Assembly: GCA_009801085.1 (NCBI GenBank)
Contig: VNWV01000002.1
Location: 1,240,001 to 1,304,000, forward strand
From: Lasiodiplodia sp. COLG20
Taxonomy: Eukaryota > Ascomycota > Dothideomycetes > Botryosphaeriales > Botryosphaeriaceae
Length of the DNA: 64,000 nucleotides
Reading direction: 5' to 3'
Shown here in pieces: positions 10,972 to 22,254 of this stretch. A program made the position numbers and the translations under genes. The notes beneath the pieces were generated by a model. The model saw nothing but the letters and a program-made list of their open reading frames with translations, was not told the origin of the DNA and did no database searches. The stretch's first letter is position 1, and each line of letters starts with the position of its first letter.

Positions 10972-13900
10972 ATGGAGAGGTAACCCGCCCGCCGATTGTG
11001 GCAGCGTGCTGTGAAACATCCACGCGGACACGTCCTCCCCAAGCCCCGAGCACTGCCGCCCACAGCCGCTGACGTCTGACATCATTCCAGCTCTAGCGCC
11101 CACCAGCACAAGAGGAACAAGTCCTCGGTCAGGTCGCTCCTGCACCGCGTGTCGTCCAAGCAGGATGCTGCCGTGAATTCCGACATCGACGACCAAGCCT
11201 CAAACCCCGCCTCCTCGCAGACCTCTATTACCTCGCCGCCCGCCTCCTCTGTGCACGCCTCGCGATCGAGCATCCAGGGCCCCCGCCATCGCCCGCATTT
11301 GTCCACTACCATGTCCAATTCCAACGCGACCTCCTCCGAGGTCTTGGCCCCTCCATACGCTGCGCAGTCGCCCTCTTCCCCAACTGCCAAGGGCGCCTCC
11401 ATTGAGCAGTCCGTTCGCCTGTTCCGCATCTTCGAGGCCCTGCGCAATGGTGACACTGCCGCAATTTCCAAAGCGATAAGGGAGGAGGCTTCTACGCAGG
11501 GCGGCGCAAGACAGAGCACCTCGTCGGTATCGTCCTTGTCCACGGCACGGTTGGAGGGCACTACAATACTACACCTCGCAATCCAATGCGCCGAGCTGCC
11601 TGTCATTGAGTTTGTTCTTTCCAATGTTGGCGCGGGCATCGATTTGAACGGCAGGGACAGGGATGGCAACACACCTCTCCACCTAGCCGCTCAACTTGGT
11701 CGCGCGCCAGTCGTGAAGATGTTGCTAGAGCAGAGTGGCATCAATGACTCTCTGACAAACTATCATGGCCAAACTCCGCTCGACCTAGCGCGCACGCCTG
11801 ATATTTTCCAGCAGCTTCAGTTGACGCGGTCGATTTTCATTGACACCAATGTCAAGAAGATCCAGGAGCTGGCGTTGCAGGGAGACTACAAGTCTTTGGA
11901 GGCTGTCCTGACAGACCCGCGCGTGCAAACTACCTTGGATGTCAACGGTCCAGAGCTTGCGACGGACCCTTCGACAATCGAGACGGGAGGCACTTTGCTT
12001 CATGAGGCAGCCAGGAAAAAGGACACTCAGCTATGCCAGCTCCTCCTCCTGAACGGCGCAGACCCCTTCCGACGAGATCGAAAAGGTAAACTTCCTCATG
12101 AGGTAACCAAAGACGACAAGACCAAGGCAATCTTAAAGAAGTCTCCTGCCGCTGCTGCTGCCCAGCGCGGCATCCAGGAGAGGACAATCTTGGGTGCCGC
12201 TGCCCAGGCGGCCGGACCCGCTTCGGCGGAGGTTGCACTGGGCTCCAAGGAAAGTCGCGAGATGAAGGGCTATTTGAAGAAGTGGACGAATTACACCGGT
12301 GGTTACAAGCTGAGGTGGTTTGTTCTCGAAGACGGGGTTCTGAGCTACTACAAGCACCAAGGTGAGCTTACCAAGACTCTCACTGCGCAAATCCAGGACT
12401 GATAATTTGTAGACGACATTGGATCTGCGTGCCGTGGGGCAATCAACATGAGGATCGCCAAACTCCACATGGATCCACAGGACAAGCTCCGTTTCGAAAT
12501 CCACGGGAAATCGTCTGTAAAATACCACTTGAAGGCGAACCACCAGGTCGAAGCCAAGCGATGGTTTTGGGCGCTAAACAATGCTATCCAATGGAGCAAG
12601 GACGAAGCGCGCGAGGAGGAAAAGCGACAAACTCGCGAAACCGAGGCGCTTCGTCAAGCAAAGACCGAACAGGCCACCAAAGAGAGTGATGCGATGAGCG
12701 TTGTGAGCTCGAAGCCGAATGGTAGAAACTCGGTGCTCAGCCCGACCGGCAGCGGAGCATTGGGTGTTCCACAAACCGGCTCGCGCACTGGGCCGAGTAC
12801 CGCCGAGGACGATGATCTTGGCAACAGCGCCTATGATGCCAGCTTGGGCGGAGAGGATGCTAGCCGATATGAGAGTCGTACTGGTAAGTCCGTTGGGGGC
12901 GACCTGGATGATGATGATGACTATGGCGACGACGTCAGCAGCGACCAAGCAAAACCTGTGAGCAAGGACGCCTTCAACATCACTGCTCAGTCGGTCAAAC
13001 TGCAGCTGGACCTCCTTGCCCAAGTTTCTGCAGCATTGCAGGCGGAAAAAGCCAAAAATCCTTCAATGGCAATTTCAGATCCTGCTGCCGCCCAGGCATT
13101 CGCATCCTACGAGGCAGCCGTTAGCAGTCTTAAGGGCCTTGTCGGTGATCTGTTCCGCATCGCGCGGGATAGAGATGCGTACTGGCAATACAGGCTTGAC
13201 AGAGAGGCCAATGTCCGTCGCATGTGGGAGGAGAGTATGGCAAAGGTAGCAAGGGAGCAGGAAGAACTCGAGAATAGGATTGGCGAGTCTGAAGACAAGC
13301 GGAAGCGAACGAAGAAGGCGCTCCGTGATGCGTTGCAAGGGCTCCAAACTGGGGAACCTTCCAAGGTCAAGAGCGCTATTGCTGACACGGAAGCAATCGC
13401 TGAAGTCGAAGAGCCTGCCGAGGAGAAGGCTACACGCAGCCGCAACAACAGTGTCACAAGACCGAACCTGGCTGAGCTCGCTGAACTCTCGGACTCGGAG
13501 TCGGATGACGAGGAGTTCTTCGACGCTATTCAGGAGGGAGAAGTCGAGGTTGTGGAGTCGCTGCCCGTTACGTCGCCGCCACCCTGCGAAGGGGATGAGA
13601 AGCCGCCTGCCATGGATCTTCGGGAGGCCAAATCGGCCGAGATCATTCCATCCTTCAAGGGCTATGAAGACCCTGTACGCACGCGTCTTAAGTTGGACGA
13701 GGACAACCGGCCTAAGATTTCGCTATGGGTATATGACCTTTCTATACGGATCTCGAGTCATTGCTAACAGCTGTCAGGGTATCTTGAAATCCATGATCGG
13801 CAAGGACATGACGAAGATGACCTTGCCCGTGTCGTTCAATGAGCCGACTTCTCTGCTGCAGCGTGTGGCCGAAGATATGGAGTATGTTGATCTGCTCGAT

Positions 13901-14970
13901 ATCGCCGCTGAGCGTATGGACTCTTGCGAGCGCATGGTTTACGTTGCCGCATTTGCGGCGAGTGAGTATGCCTCCACCATCGGACGCGTCGCCAAGCCGT
14001 TCAATCCGCTGCTGGGAGAGACTTTCGAGTACTGCCGCCCGGACAAGGGGTTCCGTTTCTTTGTCGAGCAAGTCAGCCATCACCCACCGATTGGTGCCGC
14101 GTGGGCCGAATCGGCGAAGTGGGATTACTATGTAAGCGACGATTTTTCCTCTTACCACATGTGAGCCTCCTTCTAATCTCTCTCCAGGGAGAATCGGCTG
14201 TCAGGTCCAAGTTTTACGGCAAGTCCTTCGATATCAACCCTCTCGGCACCTGGTTCCTGCGCTTGCGTCCCGCTTCCGGCGGCGAAGAGCTGTACACTTG
14301 GAAGAAGGTTACATCTTCGGTCATTGGAATCATTACCGGCAACCCCACCGTCGACAATTACGGCCTGATGGAGATCAAGAACCATACGACCGGTGAAGTT
14401 TGTCTCCTTGACTTCAAGCCTCGCGGCTGGAAGGCATCGTCCGCCTATATAGTTGCCGGAAAGGTCGTCGGCAGTGATGGCCAGACTCGTTGGAGCATTG
14501 GTGGCCGCTGGAACGACAAGATATATGCTCGCCTCACCCCTGGCTACGAAGACGGTGACAACGTCGGCCAGAAAGACAAGCAAGCGACTCTGATTTGGCA
14601 GTGCCACGAACGGCCGACAGGCATTCCTTTCAACCTCACTCCTTTCGTCCTTACTCTCAATGACCTTCCGGATCGCCTTAAGCCGATCCTTGCACCTACT
14701 GATACCCGTTTGAGACCCGATCAGCGCGCCATGGAGGACGGAGAATATGATTTCGCTGCTACGGAGAAGAACCGCGTGGAAGAGAAGCAGCGTGCGAAGC
14801 GTAGGGAACGCGAGGCGGCAGGCGAGGAATTCGAGCCGCATTGGTTCTCCAAGGCCAGAGATGAGGTGACTGGCGAGGAGTACTGGAAGTTCAATGGCGA
14901 ATACTGGAAGATGAGACAAAAGGTTGCCAATGGCGAGGGCAGCTGGGAAGGCTGTGAAGACATTTTCTAA
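10972..14970 (+). CDS. Ankyrin-PH-oxysterol-binding protein (Osh1/Osh2 class)
   Basis: Five exons: 10972-10979, 11091-12361, 12413-13728, 13778-14131 and 14188-14970; spliced 1243 aa. The first exon encodes only MES and joins an [11 protein letters not shown] segment. It was chosen because the next exon has no upstream ATG before a stop and the phase fits. Domains in order: ankyrin repeats (about 110-350; [27 protein letters not shown]); a PH domain from about 395 ([22 protein letters not shown]); a coiled region; an FFAT-like motif at E794 (EFFDAIQ); and the OSBP lipid-transfer domain with the signature EQVSHHPP at residue 962. Family members exchange sterol and PI4P at ER contact sites. The FFAT motif would bind the VAP/Scs2 receptor. 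Confidence 0.93.
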
Positions 14971-16197
14971 GCCCCGTAATGCCAAGGACGTGACCTCTAC
15001 GTTCAAGCGGAAAGTAAGGGTTGTGGGGCCATTAGTATATCGTGCCTTGGTGCCCATATTTTTAGCAGAGCGACGGCGATTGTATTAACAGACTGCGTGC
15101 TTTTCTTATTCCCCTTCGTTTCTATCTGCACCCTTCCCTTCTGCACATCCTTTTTCTGTTTTATTCAAGTTCGCGTGGTCCTCATTCGATTCCTTCTTGG
15201 CAATCGCTTAATGTCTTCTCCTCGCCCTCTCTATGTCTCACAAACGCCATTGAATTAGTAAATCCGTTCTAGAACATGGATGATGAAAACGAGAAAAAGT
15301 TCCTATGGTCTTTTCAATAGTTGATAGCAATGAGCACACAACCCACCTTTCGGCAGTCTCGTACGGGAATTGAAAATGAACTTCCTGCAAAGCCCTCGCG
15401 TAACGGCTGCGAACTGATACTTGATTGTAGATGATTTAAGGTCTAGCGGTAGCTTATTTTCGGTTTCACTAGCTCTCGGCGCAAATGCGTTTGATTCGTC
15501 GACCCGCTCTCACTCGCCCTTACGCCAAATTCTCGCGTCCAGAATATGATTAGCACTAGATGTACAGGTAGAAACACCGCCTTATGCAACCCAAATTACG
15601 ATGCACCTGTCATCGAGCAGCTTTTGCTAGTTCAGATACTCCATGAGGGCTAGCTGGAGGCTCTCCGATTACGGTGTGAGAACGGGAGTTTCCTCCGATA
15701 ACTAATCCGTCGAGCCAAGACGGGTGCTTAGCAATTGTGCTCCATTCATGACGTGCCCAAAGGGGCGGGCTACCCCGACAACTCCTAGCCCCGCAGCGGG
15801 GTAGTAGCAAAGGAGCCACATAACACCATTAGGTAGCAAAAAAACGCCCGCCTCCCACCGGGTAGTACACACACTATCCAAATACTACCAAGTGCGGGAC
15901 CCTGGCGTGGCCTAACGCATGACTACATAGACGCTTTCCGAAGAGTGATTCAAATAATAGCTCACTCTCCTCCGATCACAAATCCCACACGGTCCAGCCG
16001 CGCGCTGTTTTTGTTCCTTTGTGGCACTCGATTAAAAGCTCGTCGGATTTTACACCAACACCACAACCTGCCTTCCTCTATCAGAGACGACAAGAGTCTA
16101 CCAACGATACAACAAAAGCCCCTCCCTCCCCATTAAAACCAACAAATCGAAAAGGAAAGGAGAAAAACAAAGAATAGAAACAGAAAAGGAAACAAAA
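14971..16197. other. Intergenic, 1.2 kb, with an inverted repeat
   Basis: No supported gene. The first part is the OSBP 3' flank. From about 15600 it becomes the upstream region of the isochorismatase-like gene, with G/C-run motifs, an inverted CTACCCCG / CGGGGTAG pair at 15770-15804 and a purine-rich, A-rich leader just before 16198. Confidence 0.4.
15770..15804. repeat. Inverted repeat upstream of the isochorismatase-like gene
   Basis: Perfect 8-bp arms CTACCCCG (15770-15777) and CGGGGTAG (15797-15804) enclose a 19-nt spacer that contains CCCCGC and overlaps GCGGGG. The arms carry CCCC/GGGG cores of the sort read by C2H2 regulators (stress-response or CreA-like). Binding is an inference. 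Confidence 0.4.
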
Positions 16198-16953
16198 ATG
16201 GCCAAATCCTTCCGCGACCTCGCCGGCATCCCGCCCACGGTGGCGACTCCGAGCGACTCGGTCCTGATCATCATCGACGCGCAGAACGAGTACGCGTCGG
16301 GCGCGCTGGCAGTGCGCGACGTCGAGAAGTCGCGGACCGCCATCGCCTCGCTGCTGCAGCGCTACCGCGCCAGCAGCAACGGCCACATCGCGCACGTCGT
16401 GCACGTCGTGCCCGACGGCACGCCCGTCTTCACGCCGGGCACGGCGCTGGCCGAGGAGTTCGCGGAGCTGGCGCCGCGCAGCACGGCCGAGAGCGGCGGC
16501 CGCGAGGTCGTCATCTCCAAGAAGTTCCCCGGCGCCTTCGCCGAGGCGGGGCTGGGCGACTTCGTGAAGAGCACCGGCAAGACCAAGGTCGTGCTGGTCG
16601 GGTACATGGCGCACGTGTGCGTGAGCACGACGGCGCGCGAGGCGGACCAGCGCGGGTTGCAGGTCGTCGTCGTCGAGGATGCCGTCGGCGATAGGGACAT
16701 CCCCGGCGGGAGCGGGCAGGAGGTTACCAAGGTAAGTAGTTTCGGGGATTACTTTCTTTCATCTTTTTATACTTTGTCTTTTGATGATTTGTCTTGCATA
16801 ATTTTGCGTCTTTTTTTTTTTCTTTTTTTGGCGCTTGGTGATGCAACTTCGTTCGTGGATGAGTAAAAGCTAACGGGTCGTGCGCTGTAGTGGGTCCTCG
16901 CTGAGCTGGGAGATGCTTTCGGCACGATCGTGAAGAGTGCCGATATCAAATGA
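16198..16953 (+). CDS. Isochorismatase-fold cysteine hydrolase
   Basis: Exons 16198-16731 and 16891-16953; 198 aa. The 159-nt intron is unusually long for this window, has a long T tract and a GCTAAC branch. The catalytic triad expected for the family is visible: Asp27 in LIIIDAQNEY, Lys108 or Lys109 in ISKKFPGAF, and Cys141 in GYMAHVCVSTTAREA. The substrate is unknown. Fungal relatives include nicotinamidase-like and other amidohydrolase-like members, and the short form without extra domains does not discriminate. No signal peptide, so cytosolic. Coding GC is very high compared with the AT-rich leader. Confidence 0.9.
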
Positions 16954-17162
16954 AGGAATACATCAAACCGGTAGACGGCAACGGCTGTTTTGACAGATCC
17001 AGGAAATGGCTGGGACTGATGGGAAAAATTAGCTATGTATCTTCATTTGGACAATAACATACCGTGAAGTCAGCTTTGTCTCTGATATCTATATATATAC
17101 GCAAGTCATTACACATGAATCGTCCCTTTTCTTTCCTCCCTCTTTCGAGGGTTCCGATTCCC

Positions 17163-18317
17163 TCAAACCAGATTGATGATTTGATATTTGTCATCGAACA
17201 TGGCGTTCCGGGTGCACTTCCACAGGCCCACGCGCTCGTACTCGTCATTCGTCGTGCCGGCTCTGCGCCTCAACAGCAGGCCATCGTGGTGGCCCCAGGC
17301 GACGGAGCTGGGGGCGTACTCGTAGAACTTGACGCAGTACAGCACCTCGTACTTGAGGGCGGCGAACTCGGCGGGCGAGAGTCTCAGGTCGAACAGCAGT
17401 TTCAGCTGGTCGTTCCGCCAGCCGAGGTCTTCCCACACGCGCAGCTGCGTCGCGACCCAGTCGCGCTCGGGCAGCTCGAGCCCGTTCCGGACGGCCTTGC
17501 GCGCGCGGGCGTCGTCGATGATGCAGCCCTGGAAGACGCGGCCGCCGATCATGTTGCGGTCGCTGTCGACGGCGTCGGCGACGGCCAGGACGGGGCAGAG
17601 GGTGCAGCGCAGCGTGATGACGCCCTTGTTGGAGATGCCGGCGAAGGGCTCGCTATGCTTGCTGGCATCGTCGTCCTCGTTGGACTGCGTCCGCAGGATC
17701 CGCAGCTTGCCGTCCAGGCGCGGGAAACCCCGCTGGTGCTGGTGCTGCTGATGCTGCGCGTCGTGAGCGAGAGATGGCGTCTGGGCGGGGGCCTGACAGA
17801 GCGGCCATGGCACCTCGCTTCGCGGCCAGAGGGCGTCCCAAGAGACGTAGCCGCCCGTGATGGAGGCCCAGGACCACGAGGGCACGGTGCCGGCGGGCAG
17901 CTGACGCTTGCCGTAGACGACAAACCAGAGGAGGCTGGCGGGCAGCAGCGACGGCCACAGACCGGCGCAGTGCGAGTGCGAAATGGTGGGCGTCCGGGGT
18001 GGCTGTTGTAAGCGAGCTTCTTGAATTTTTCTGAAAAAGCATTCTGCCGTGTCGGACAGGGCGACCAGCCTGTCGGCGGGCGGCTCGACGGGTCTGGTGG
18101 GAGCGGGCAAGCCGCTGGTGAGCTTGGGGTAGGCGGCTACGGTTGAGCACCAGGCCAGTTCTAAGGCGTCGCGCTCCAGTTGCGCCGCGCGAGGAGACGG
18201 CGACGGCAGCAGCGCGTGGAGCGAATCAACGTCCGACGGCTGCGACGACGACGACGACGAGAACGACGCGCGAGCGAGGGTGCACGTAGACGAGGTCCTC
18301 GACAAGCGGCCCTTCAT
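17163..18317 (-). pseudogene. HET-type protein lacking the HET domain (C-terminal half only)
   Basis: A single 384-aa open frame with an ATG in a good context (GCCACCATG). Residues from about 50 onward match the region downstream of the HET domain in heterokaryon-incompatibility proteins: an LAWCSTVAAYPKLTSG segment with DRLVALSD, then CAGLWPSLLPASLLWFV, then PSWSWASITGGYVSWD, then a beta-rich tail. The HET-domain hallmarks (a YIALSYCWG-type motif and a LWIDSLCIxQ-type motif) are absent from this frame. I did not find them in the 770 bp upstream. It is either a truncated relic that has kept an open frame or a small derived gene. Typed as pseudogene for the missing domain; expression could overturn that. 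Confidence 0.6.
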
Positions 18318-19088
18318 GGTGGCAGCGGCGGCATTCGCTGATGTGTCGGCCGGGGGGAGTGAAGGGGATTGTTGTGACCTTGACTCAAGAGGAAAGTAGG
18401 CCTGGCAACCCCAGGCTGCGAGCGGGAGGCGGCTGATGAATGGCTTGAGAGGGCGATGAGTTGTAGCCTGATCGCCGCAGCCGCCCCACAGACGACAACA
18501 ACACGCCCCTTGGCGCTGCTGCTGGCATCTCCGGCTTTTCCAGATGCAGATTCCCTTTGCGGATATAGCATTACCTCCCGGACGCCCGGGTCGACTGATC
18601 CCGCGGCGCGATCACCTTGGCCATATCGGCGATTTGCAACTGAAATGGGTCCGCTAGCCTGTCTCGGAACCTTAAGCATCGCATGGCTCAGTGTTTCACA
18701 AATCGAGTAAGAACGAAGCCGATAAGACCTACCGTTGGTTCCACTTAAGAGCCTCAATAATTCCCACCTGCTAATGGTTCAGTGCTGTATTGCTCCACTT
18801 CAGCGCGCCGCTTTCCAGAGCGCACTATATTATGCCGCTTGTTCTCTCGATTGACATCTGCCTCGTAACCACGCGCATTTTCACCAACACAATTCTGGGG
18901 AGCTTATACGTGCAGCAGAAACTTTCATAAAAACATAAAGTACTGGCGTGACGCGTTATGTTTGTCTCATCCCAATCGGGACACGCTTTAGTATTGCCTG
19001 CAGCTAACTCAAAAGAGTACAAAAAAAGTAGAGAAAGAGGAGGATCGCTCAACCTTTCATGTCCCTTCCTTGCTCACCATCTATCCGC
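18318..19088. other. Intergenic, no gene seen
   Basis: 771 bp between the HET-like start and the SDR stop. It was searched on the minus strand for the missing HET-domain motifs without success. An open frame at 18314-18757 lacks any recognisable domain. Confidence 0.4.
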
Positions 19089-20207
19089 CTATTTCTCTTT
19101 CTCCAATAGTTCCAAGTACTGCGGCACGAGACTACCCACCATCTCTTCCAGTCCTTTCAACTTGATCCCGAACGCCTTCTCGACCTTGTCGCTGTAGAAC
19201 TTCAACTCTTTGTACGTCCCCGCGTACCCGCCATTCGGTAAGATGCCCGCCTCGACCTCCTTCGGGAACAGCTTCGCCGTCAACTCATTCACATCCTCCC
19301 AGCGCATGTCCACGCCGGTCGTGAAGTACAGGGTGCCCGCGCCGGCTTCGCCCTCAGGCTTCGTCTTGATCTTCTCCCGGTCCAGGGCCATCAGGTGCAA
19401 GTCGACCACGTCGTCGATGTGCGTGCCGCAAGCCGCCTCGGGCGGCGGCGCGACGGCGCCGGGCTCGGGCTTGCCGCCGGCGAACAGGCGCAGGAAGCGC
19501 CAGTTGCTCGTGGCCCACAGGTCCTTGGTGGAGGCGGCGAGCGGGTGGCGGCCACACACGTAGGCCGGGCCGAGCGCGACGAGGTCGAAGCCGACGTTGC
19601 TCGCGCCCTCGCGCTCCATCCACTCGAGGCTGCGGCGCAGCGCGGCCGTCTTGCTCGCGCAGTACGCCGTCGCCATGTCCACGAAGGGCGGCTCGCGGTC
19701 CGGCTGCAGCGAGGCCTCGTTGACGTAGACGTTCTGGCCTGCCACCGGCGGCGCCCACTCGGACCCCAGCATGGCGGGCTCCACGAAGGCGCCGACGGAT
19801 GATGTGCACACGACGCGCTTCACCGTGCCGCCCGCCACCTTTGCGCTCTCCAGCGCCGACAGCGTGCACGCCACGGCCGGCTCGAGGATGGTCGCGCGCT
19901 GCTCCTCGGGCGCGCACTCGACGAACGGGATTGGCGACGCCGCGTGGATCACGTAGTCGCACCCGCGCGTCGCCTCATCCAGCGCGCCCTTCGCTGCGAG
20001 GTCGGGAACCGTGAAGAATTGGCACACGGCGTTGACATCGTTGCCTGGAGCGGCGGCAAGCACGGCTGGCGCGGTCGCGACCTGCTCGCGCTTGGCCTCG
20101 CTGCGGACCACGACGTTTGCTGTGTAACCTGAGCGCAGAGCCGCGACGAGGGTCGCAGAGCCGATGTAGCCGGTGGCTCCGGTTATCATGATCTTTCCTT
20201 TCGACAT
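19089..20207 (-). CDS. Extended SDR, NAD(P)H-dependent reductase (dihydroflavonol-reductase/Gre2-like)
   Basis: Intronless, 372 aa. The N-terminal Rossmann motif GATGYIGSATL starts at residue 9 (GxxGxxG). An Asp in TRGCDYVIHAASP follows, and the active-site Ser and Tyr-x3-Lys appear as CTSSVGAF and AYCASKTAALR. Members reduce aldehydes or ketones, or epimerise sugars; the substrate is not predictable here. No signal peptide or membrane segment, so cytosolic. Coding GC is high. It has its own TATA element about 100 bp upstream. Confidence 0.88.
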   Translation of the reverse strand: MSKGKIMITGATGYIGSATLVAALRSGYTANVVVRSEAKREQVATAPAVLAAAPGNDVNAVCQFFTVPDLAAKGALDEATRGCDYVIHAASPIPFVECAPEEQRATILEPAVACTLSALESAKVAGGTVKRVVCTSSVGAFVEPAMLGSEWAPPVAGQNVYVNEASLQPDREPPFVDMATAYCASKTAALRRSLEWMEREGASNVGFDLVALGPAYVCGRHPLAASTKDLWATSNWRFLRLFAGGKPEPGAVAPPPEAACGTHIDDVVDLHLMALDREKIKTKPEGEAGAGTLYFTTGVDMRWEDVNELTAKLFPKEVEAGILPNGGYAGTYKELKFYSDKVEKAFGIKLKGLEEMVGSLVPQYLELLEKEK

Positions 20208-20305
20208 GGTTGATATGGAAGGTGTTGACTGTTGCTTGGCGGGGGAGCCTTTGTGAGATTCGAAGTAGCGCCTGAGAATGGGGGTGGGGTCGAAGGTAGT
20301 GGTCC

Positions 20306-20311
20306 TTTATA
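20306..20311 (-). promoter_or_regulatory. TATA box of the SDR gene
   Basis: TATAAA on the minus strand, 99 bp before the SDR start codon, within CTATAAAGG. The spacing suits a transcription start about 60-70 bp upstream of the ATG. Confidence 0.5.
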
Positions 20312-20493
20312 GCCCTTCTCTTTGGACCTGACTATCGTGCAACAATACGCGTATAATCCCCGCTCTCCGGTCGGTGGTGAGTCTCCATTCGGAATACATG
20401 TAAGATCAAAAACGCCTCATGCTGCCAAGGCTGATGTGAGGATCAGACTAGCCGGGGTCTAGATATGGATTTCGAGCGTCTCACCGCAAACTG

Positions 20494-20503
20494 CCGCTAG
20501 CGG
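20494..20503. promoter_or_regulatory. CCG-N4-CGG palindrome, candidate Zn2Cys6 site
   Basis: CCGCTAGCGG is a perfect 10-bp palindrome 287 bp upstream of the SDR start codon. Its terminal inverted CCG/CGG triplets match what binuclear zinc cluster dimers recognise. The regulator is unknown. Confidence 0.35.
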
Positions 20504-20740
20504 TAATCATGTAATCCTTAGTTCCGATCTGTCGAACCCGATTAATTAACCGTCCGGATATATCCCACATGAACCTACCCGCTATGACATTGGCCAGAAC
20601 ATTGTATTCTTGGTGGTTAATCGGCGCGCGCTTCGTTTCCAAGTCACTCATACTTCTTTAGATTCTCGTGGAGGAAAGAAGTCAGGCAGATAATGATTCA
20701 TTTTGGCGTTTATCTTCTCTACCACACCGGGGCCTAAAGC

Positions 20741-22188
20741 CTAGTCAAAGCAGGCGGACCAGTTTCCGCCTGACTTAGCGAAATCCAAAGTATCGATAAA
20801 TGCGTCTAGCTTGCATTTACCGTCGGAATCGGCGCAACTGAGCGGAATGACCCGATCGTTGACGAGGAATCTCACGTACTCATCCGTCTCACCGCTGCAG
20901 GAAAGCTTCTCGACGTACAGCCTCGCAGCAAATGGCACCGTCCACGAAGTGCTCCAGCCGCCGCTCTCCTCGGCAGTCTGCACCTGAGTGTTGTTGAGAG
21001 GCTCCGTGTCGTTGTAAAGACCAAGAGCGAAGAAGATGGCCGTCATGTCGTTGTCGTGAGAGAAGTCAGCGAACAGAACGTGGCCCGGGCCGATTGGGAA
21101 AGTCTCGGGGTCCGAGTCCAAGGTGCTGTTCGTAGAGGTGTGGTCCTCAACCGGCGTGTTGGTCAGACGCGCAATGAGCTCGTTGACGTATCCAACACCC
21201 TGGGTAGGGCCAAGAGGATCACCAGCACCGTAGTGGTAGTACTTGCCCAGGTTTTGGTAGTAGTCATACTGCTTCCACTCGTCCTCGAAGAACAGCTCGC
21301 AGAAGTCAGAGAGCTTACCCTCGGGGTCAGCAACGGTGTAGAAGGGACACAGATCCATAAGGTAGGTGACTTCGGCCTGGGAGAGATTGGCGCCGGGCAG
21401 TTGGTCGTTGATGCGGCTGGCGATCGGAGGCAGCCAGATGTCATTCCACGGGGCCTGGCCACGGGCGTCAATGATATCGTCGTCCTCATTCTCGAAGTTG
21501 GTGCAGATGGCGTGGCTCATGGTGTTATTGGCAGTCTCGTCCTCGCTGATGATGAGCATGTCGTAGGGATAGTCTCCGGTAAGATTCGACTTGTCGTCAA
21601 CCATGGCCTGGTGGAAACCATCGGTAAAGAACTTGCCGCTGGCGATGACACGAGACTCGCCAGAAGCGCGGACGAACATGTGCTGGGAGCGGGCGAGAGA
21701 CGCGTATCTCTTGTAGAACTTGATCCCAGAGTGGTACAGCTCCTGCTCGCCAAAGGTAGTGAGCTCGTCCGCACCGAGGGTGTACTCGATGTTCTGCAAG
21801 AAGGCAGCATTGCCCTCGAAGGAATACGAGTTCTCCTGGATCTTCTGGATGGTGGCATTGTACGCCTTGGTCTTGCTGGCAGTGGGGTCGCGGGCGCCAT
21901 GACGAGACAAGACCTGGGCGAAGGTGACCTTGCACTGGTCGGGAATGTCGGCCGAAATCTCAGACGGGACCTCGAAGTAAGGCGAGTACTGGCCCCAGAA
22001 GTGAGAGATTTCGGGGGAGCACTGGTAGCCGCGAAGGACAGTGTCGCACGAGGTCGAGTTGTCTGCAGTAGTCGTGTTGGAGGCGGCATTGGCCCAGACG
22101 GCCGCGCTGCATGGAGCGGTTAGTAACCGCGTTTCTGGTTTGTATGGTTTTATGCGTACCCAAGGACGAGAAGCACGGCGGCAAACAT
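20741..22188 (-). CDS. Secreted histidine acid phosphatase, phytase type
   Basis: Exons 22160-22188 (29 nt) and 20741-22106; 464 aa. The 53-nt intron has a perfect TACTAAC branch. Splicing yields MFAAVLLVLGAAVWANA, a clean signal peptide. A longer in-frame start that reads through the intron lacks one and was rejected. The active-site RHGARDP is at residues 78-84, and the proton-donor HD pair is in DFSHDNDM near the C-terminal third. Many NxS/T sequons and paired cysteines fit a secreted glycoprotein. Family enzymes hydrolyse phosphomonoesters such as phytate at acid pH by a phosphohistidine intermediate. Substrate preference cannot be read from sequence. Confidence 0.92.
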
Positions 22189-22248
22189 AGTGAGAGTGCG
22201 AGGCCCGAAGGTCGTGGAGCGCAAATTCTGTTTCGTCGGAGCAAGGCA

Positions 22249-22254
22249 TTTTAT
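22249..22254 (-). promoter_or_regulatory. TATA box of the phytase gene
   Basis: TATAAA on the minus strand, about 61 bp before the start codon chosen for the spliced phytase model. It lies inside the near-palindrome CATTATAAAATG. Confidence 0.45.

Larger units (their letters stand above)
20208..20740. promoter_or_regulatory. SDR promoter and phytase 3' flank
   Basis: 533 bp with no gene. It holds the TATA element, a CCG-N4-CGG palindrome (20494-20503) and a TTAATTAA site. Confidence 0.4.

Noticed and set aside
21056..22123. 355-codon plus-strand frame over the phytase gene
   Set aside because: Antisense of a GC-biased coding sequence; the phytase frame has catalytic motifs and a spliced signal peptide.
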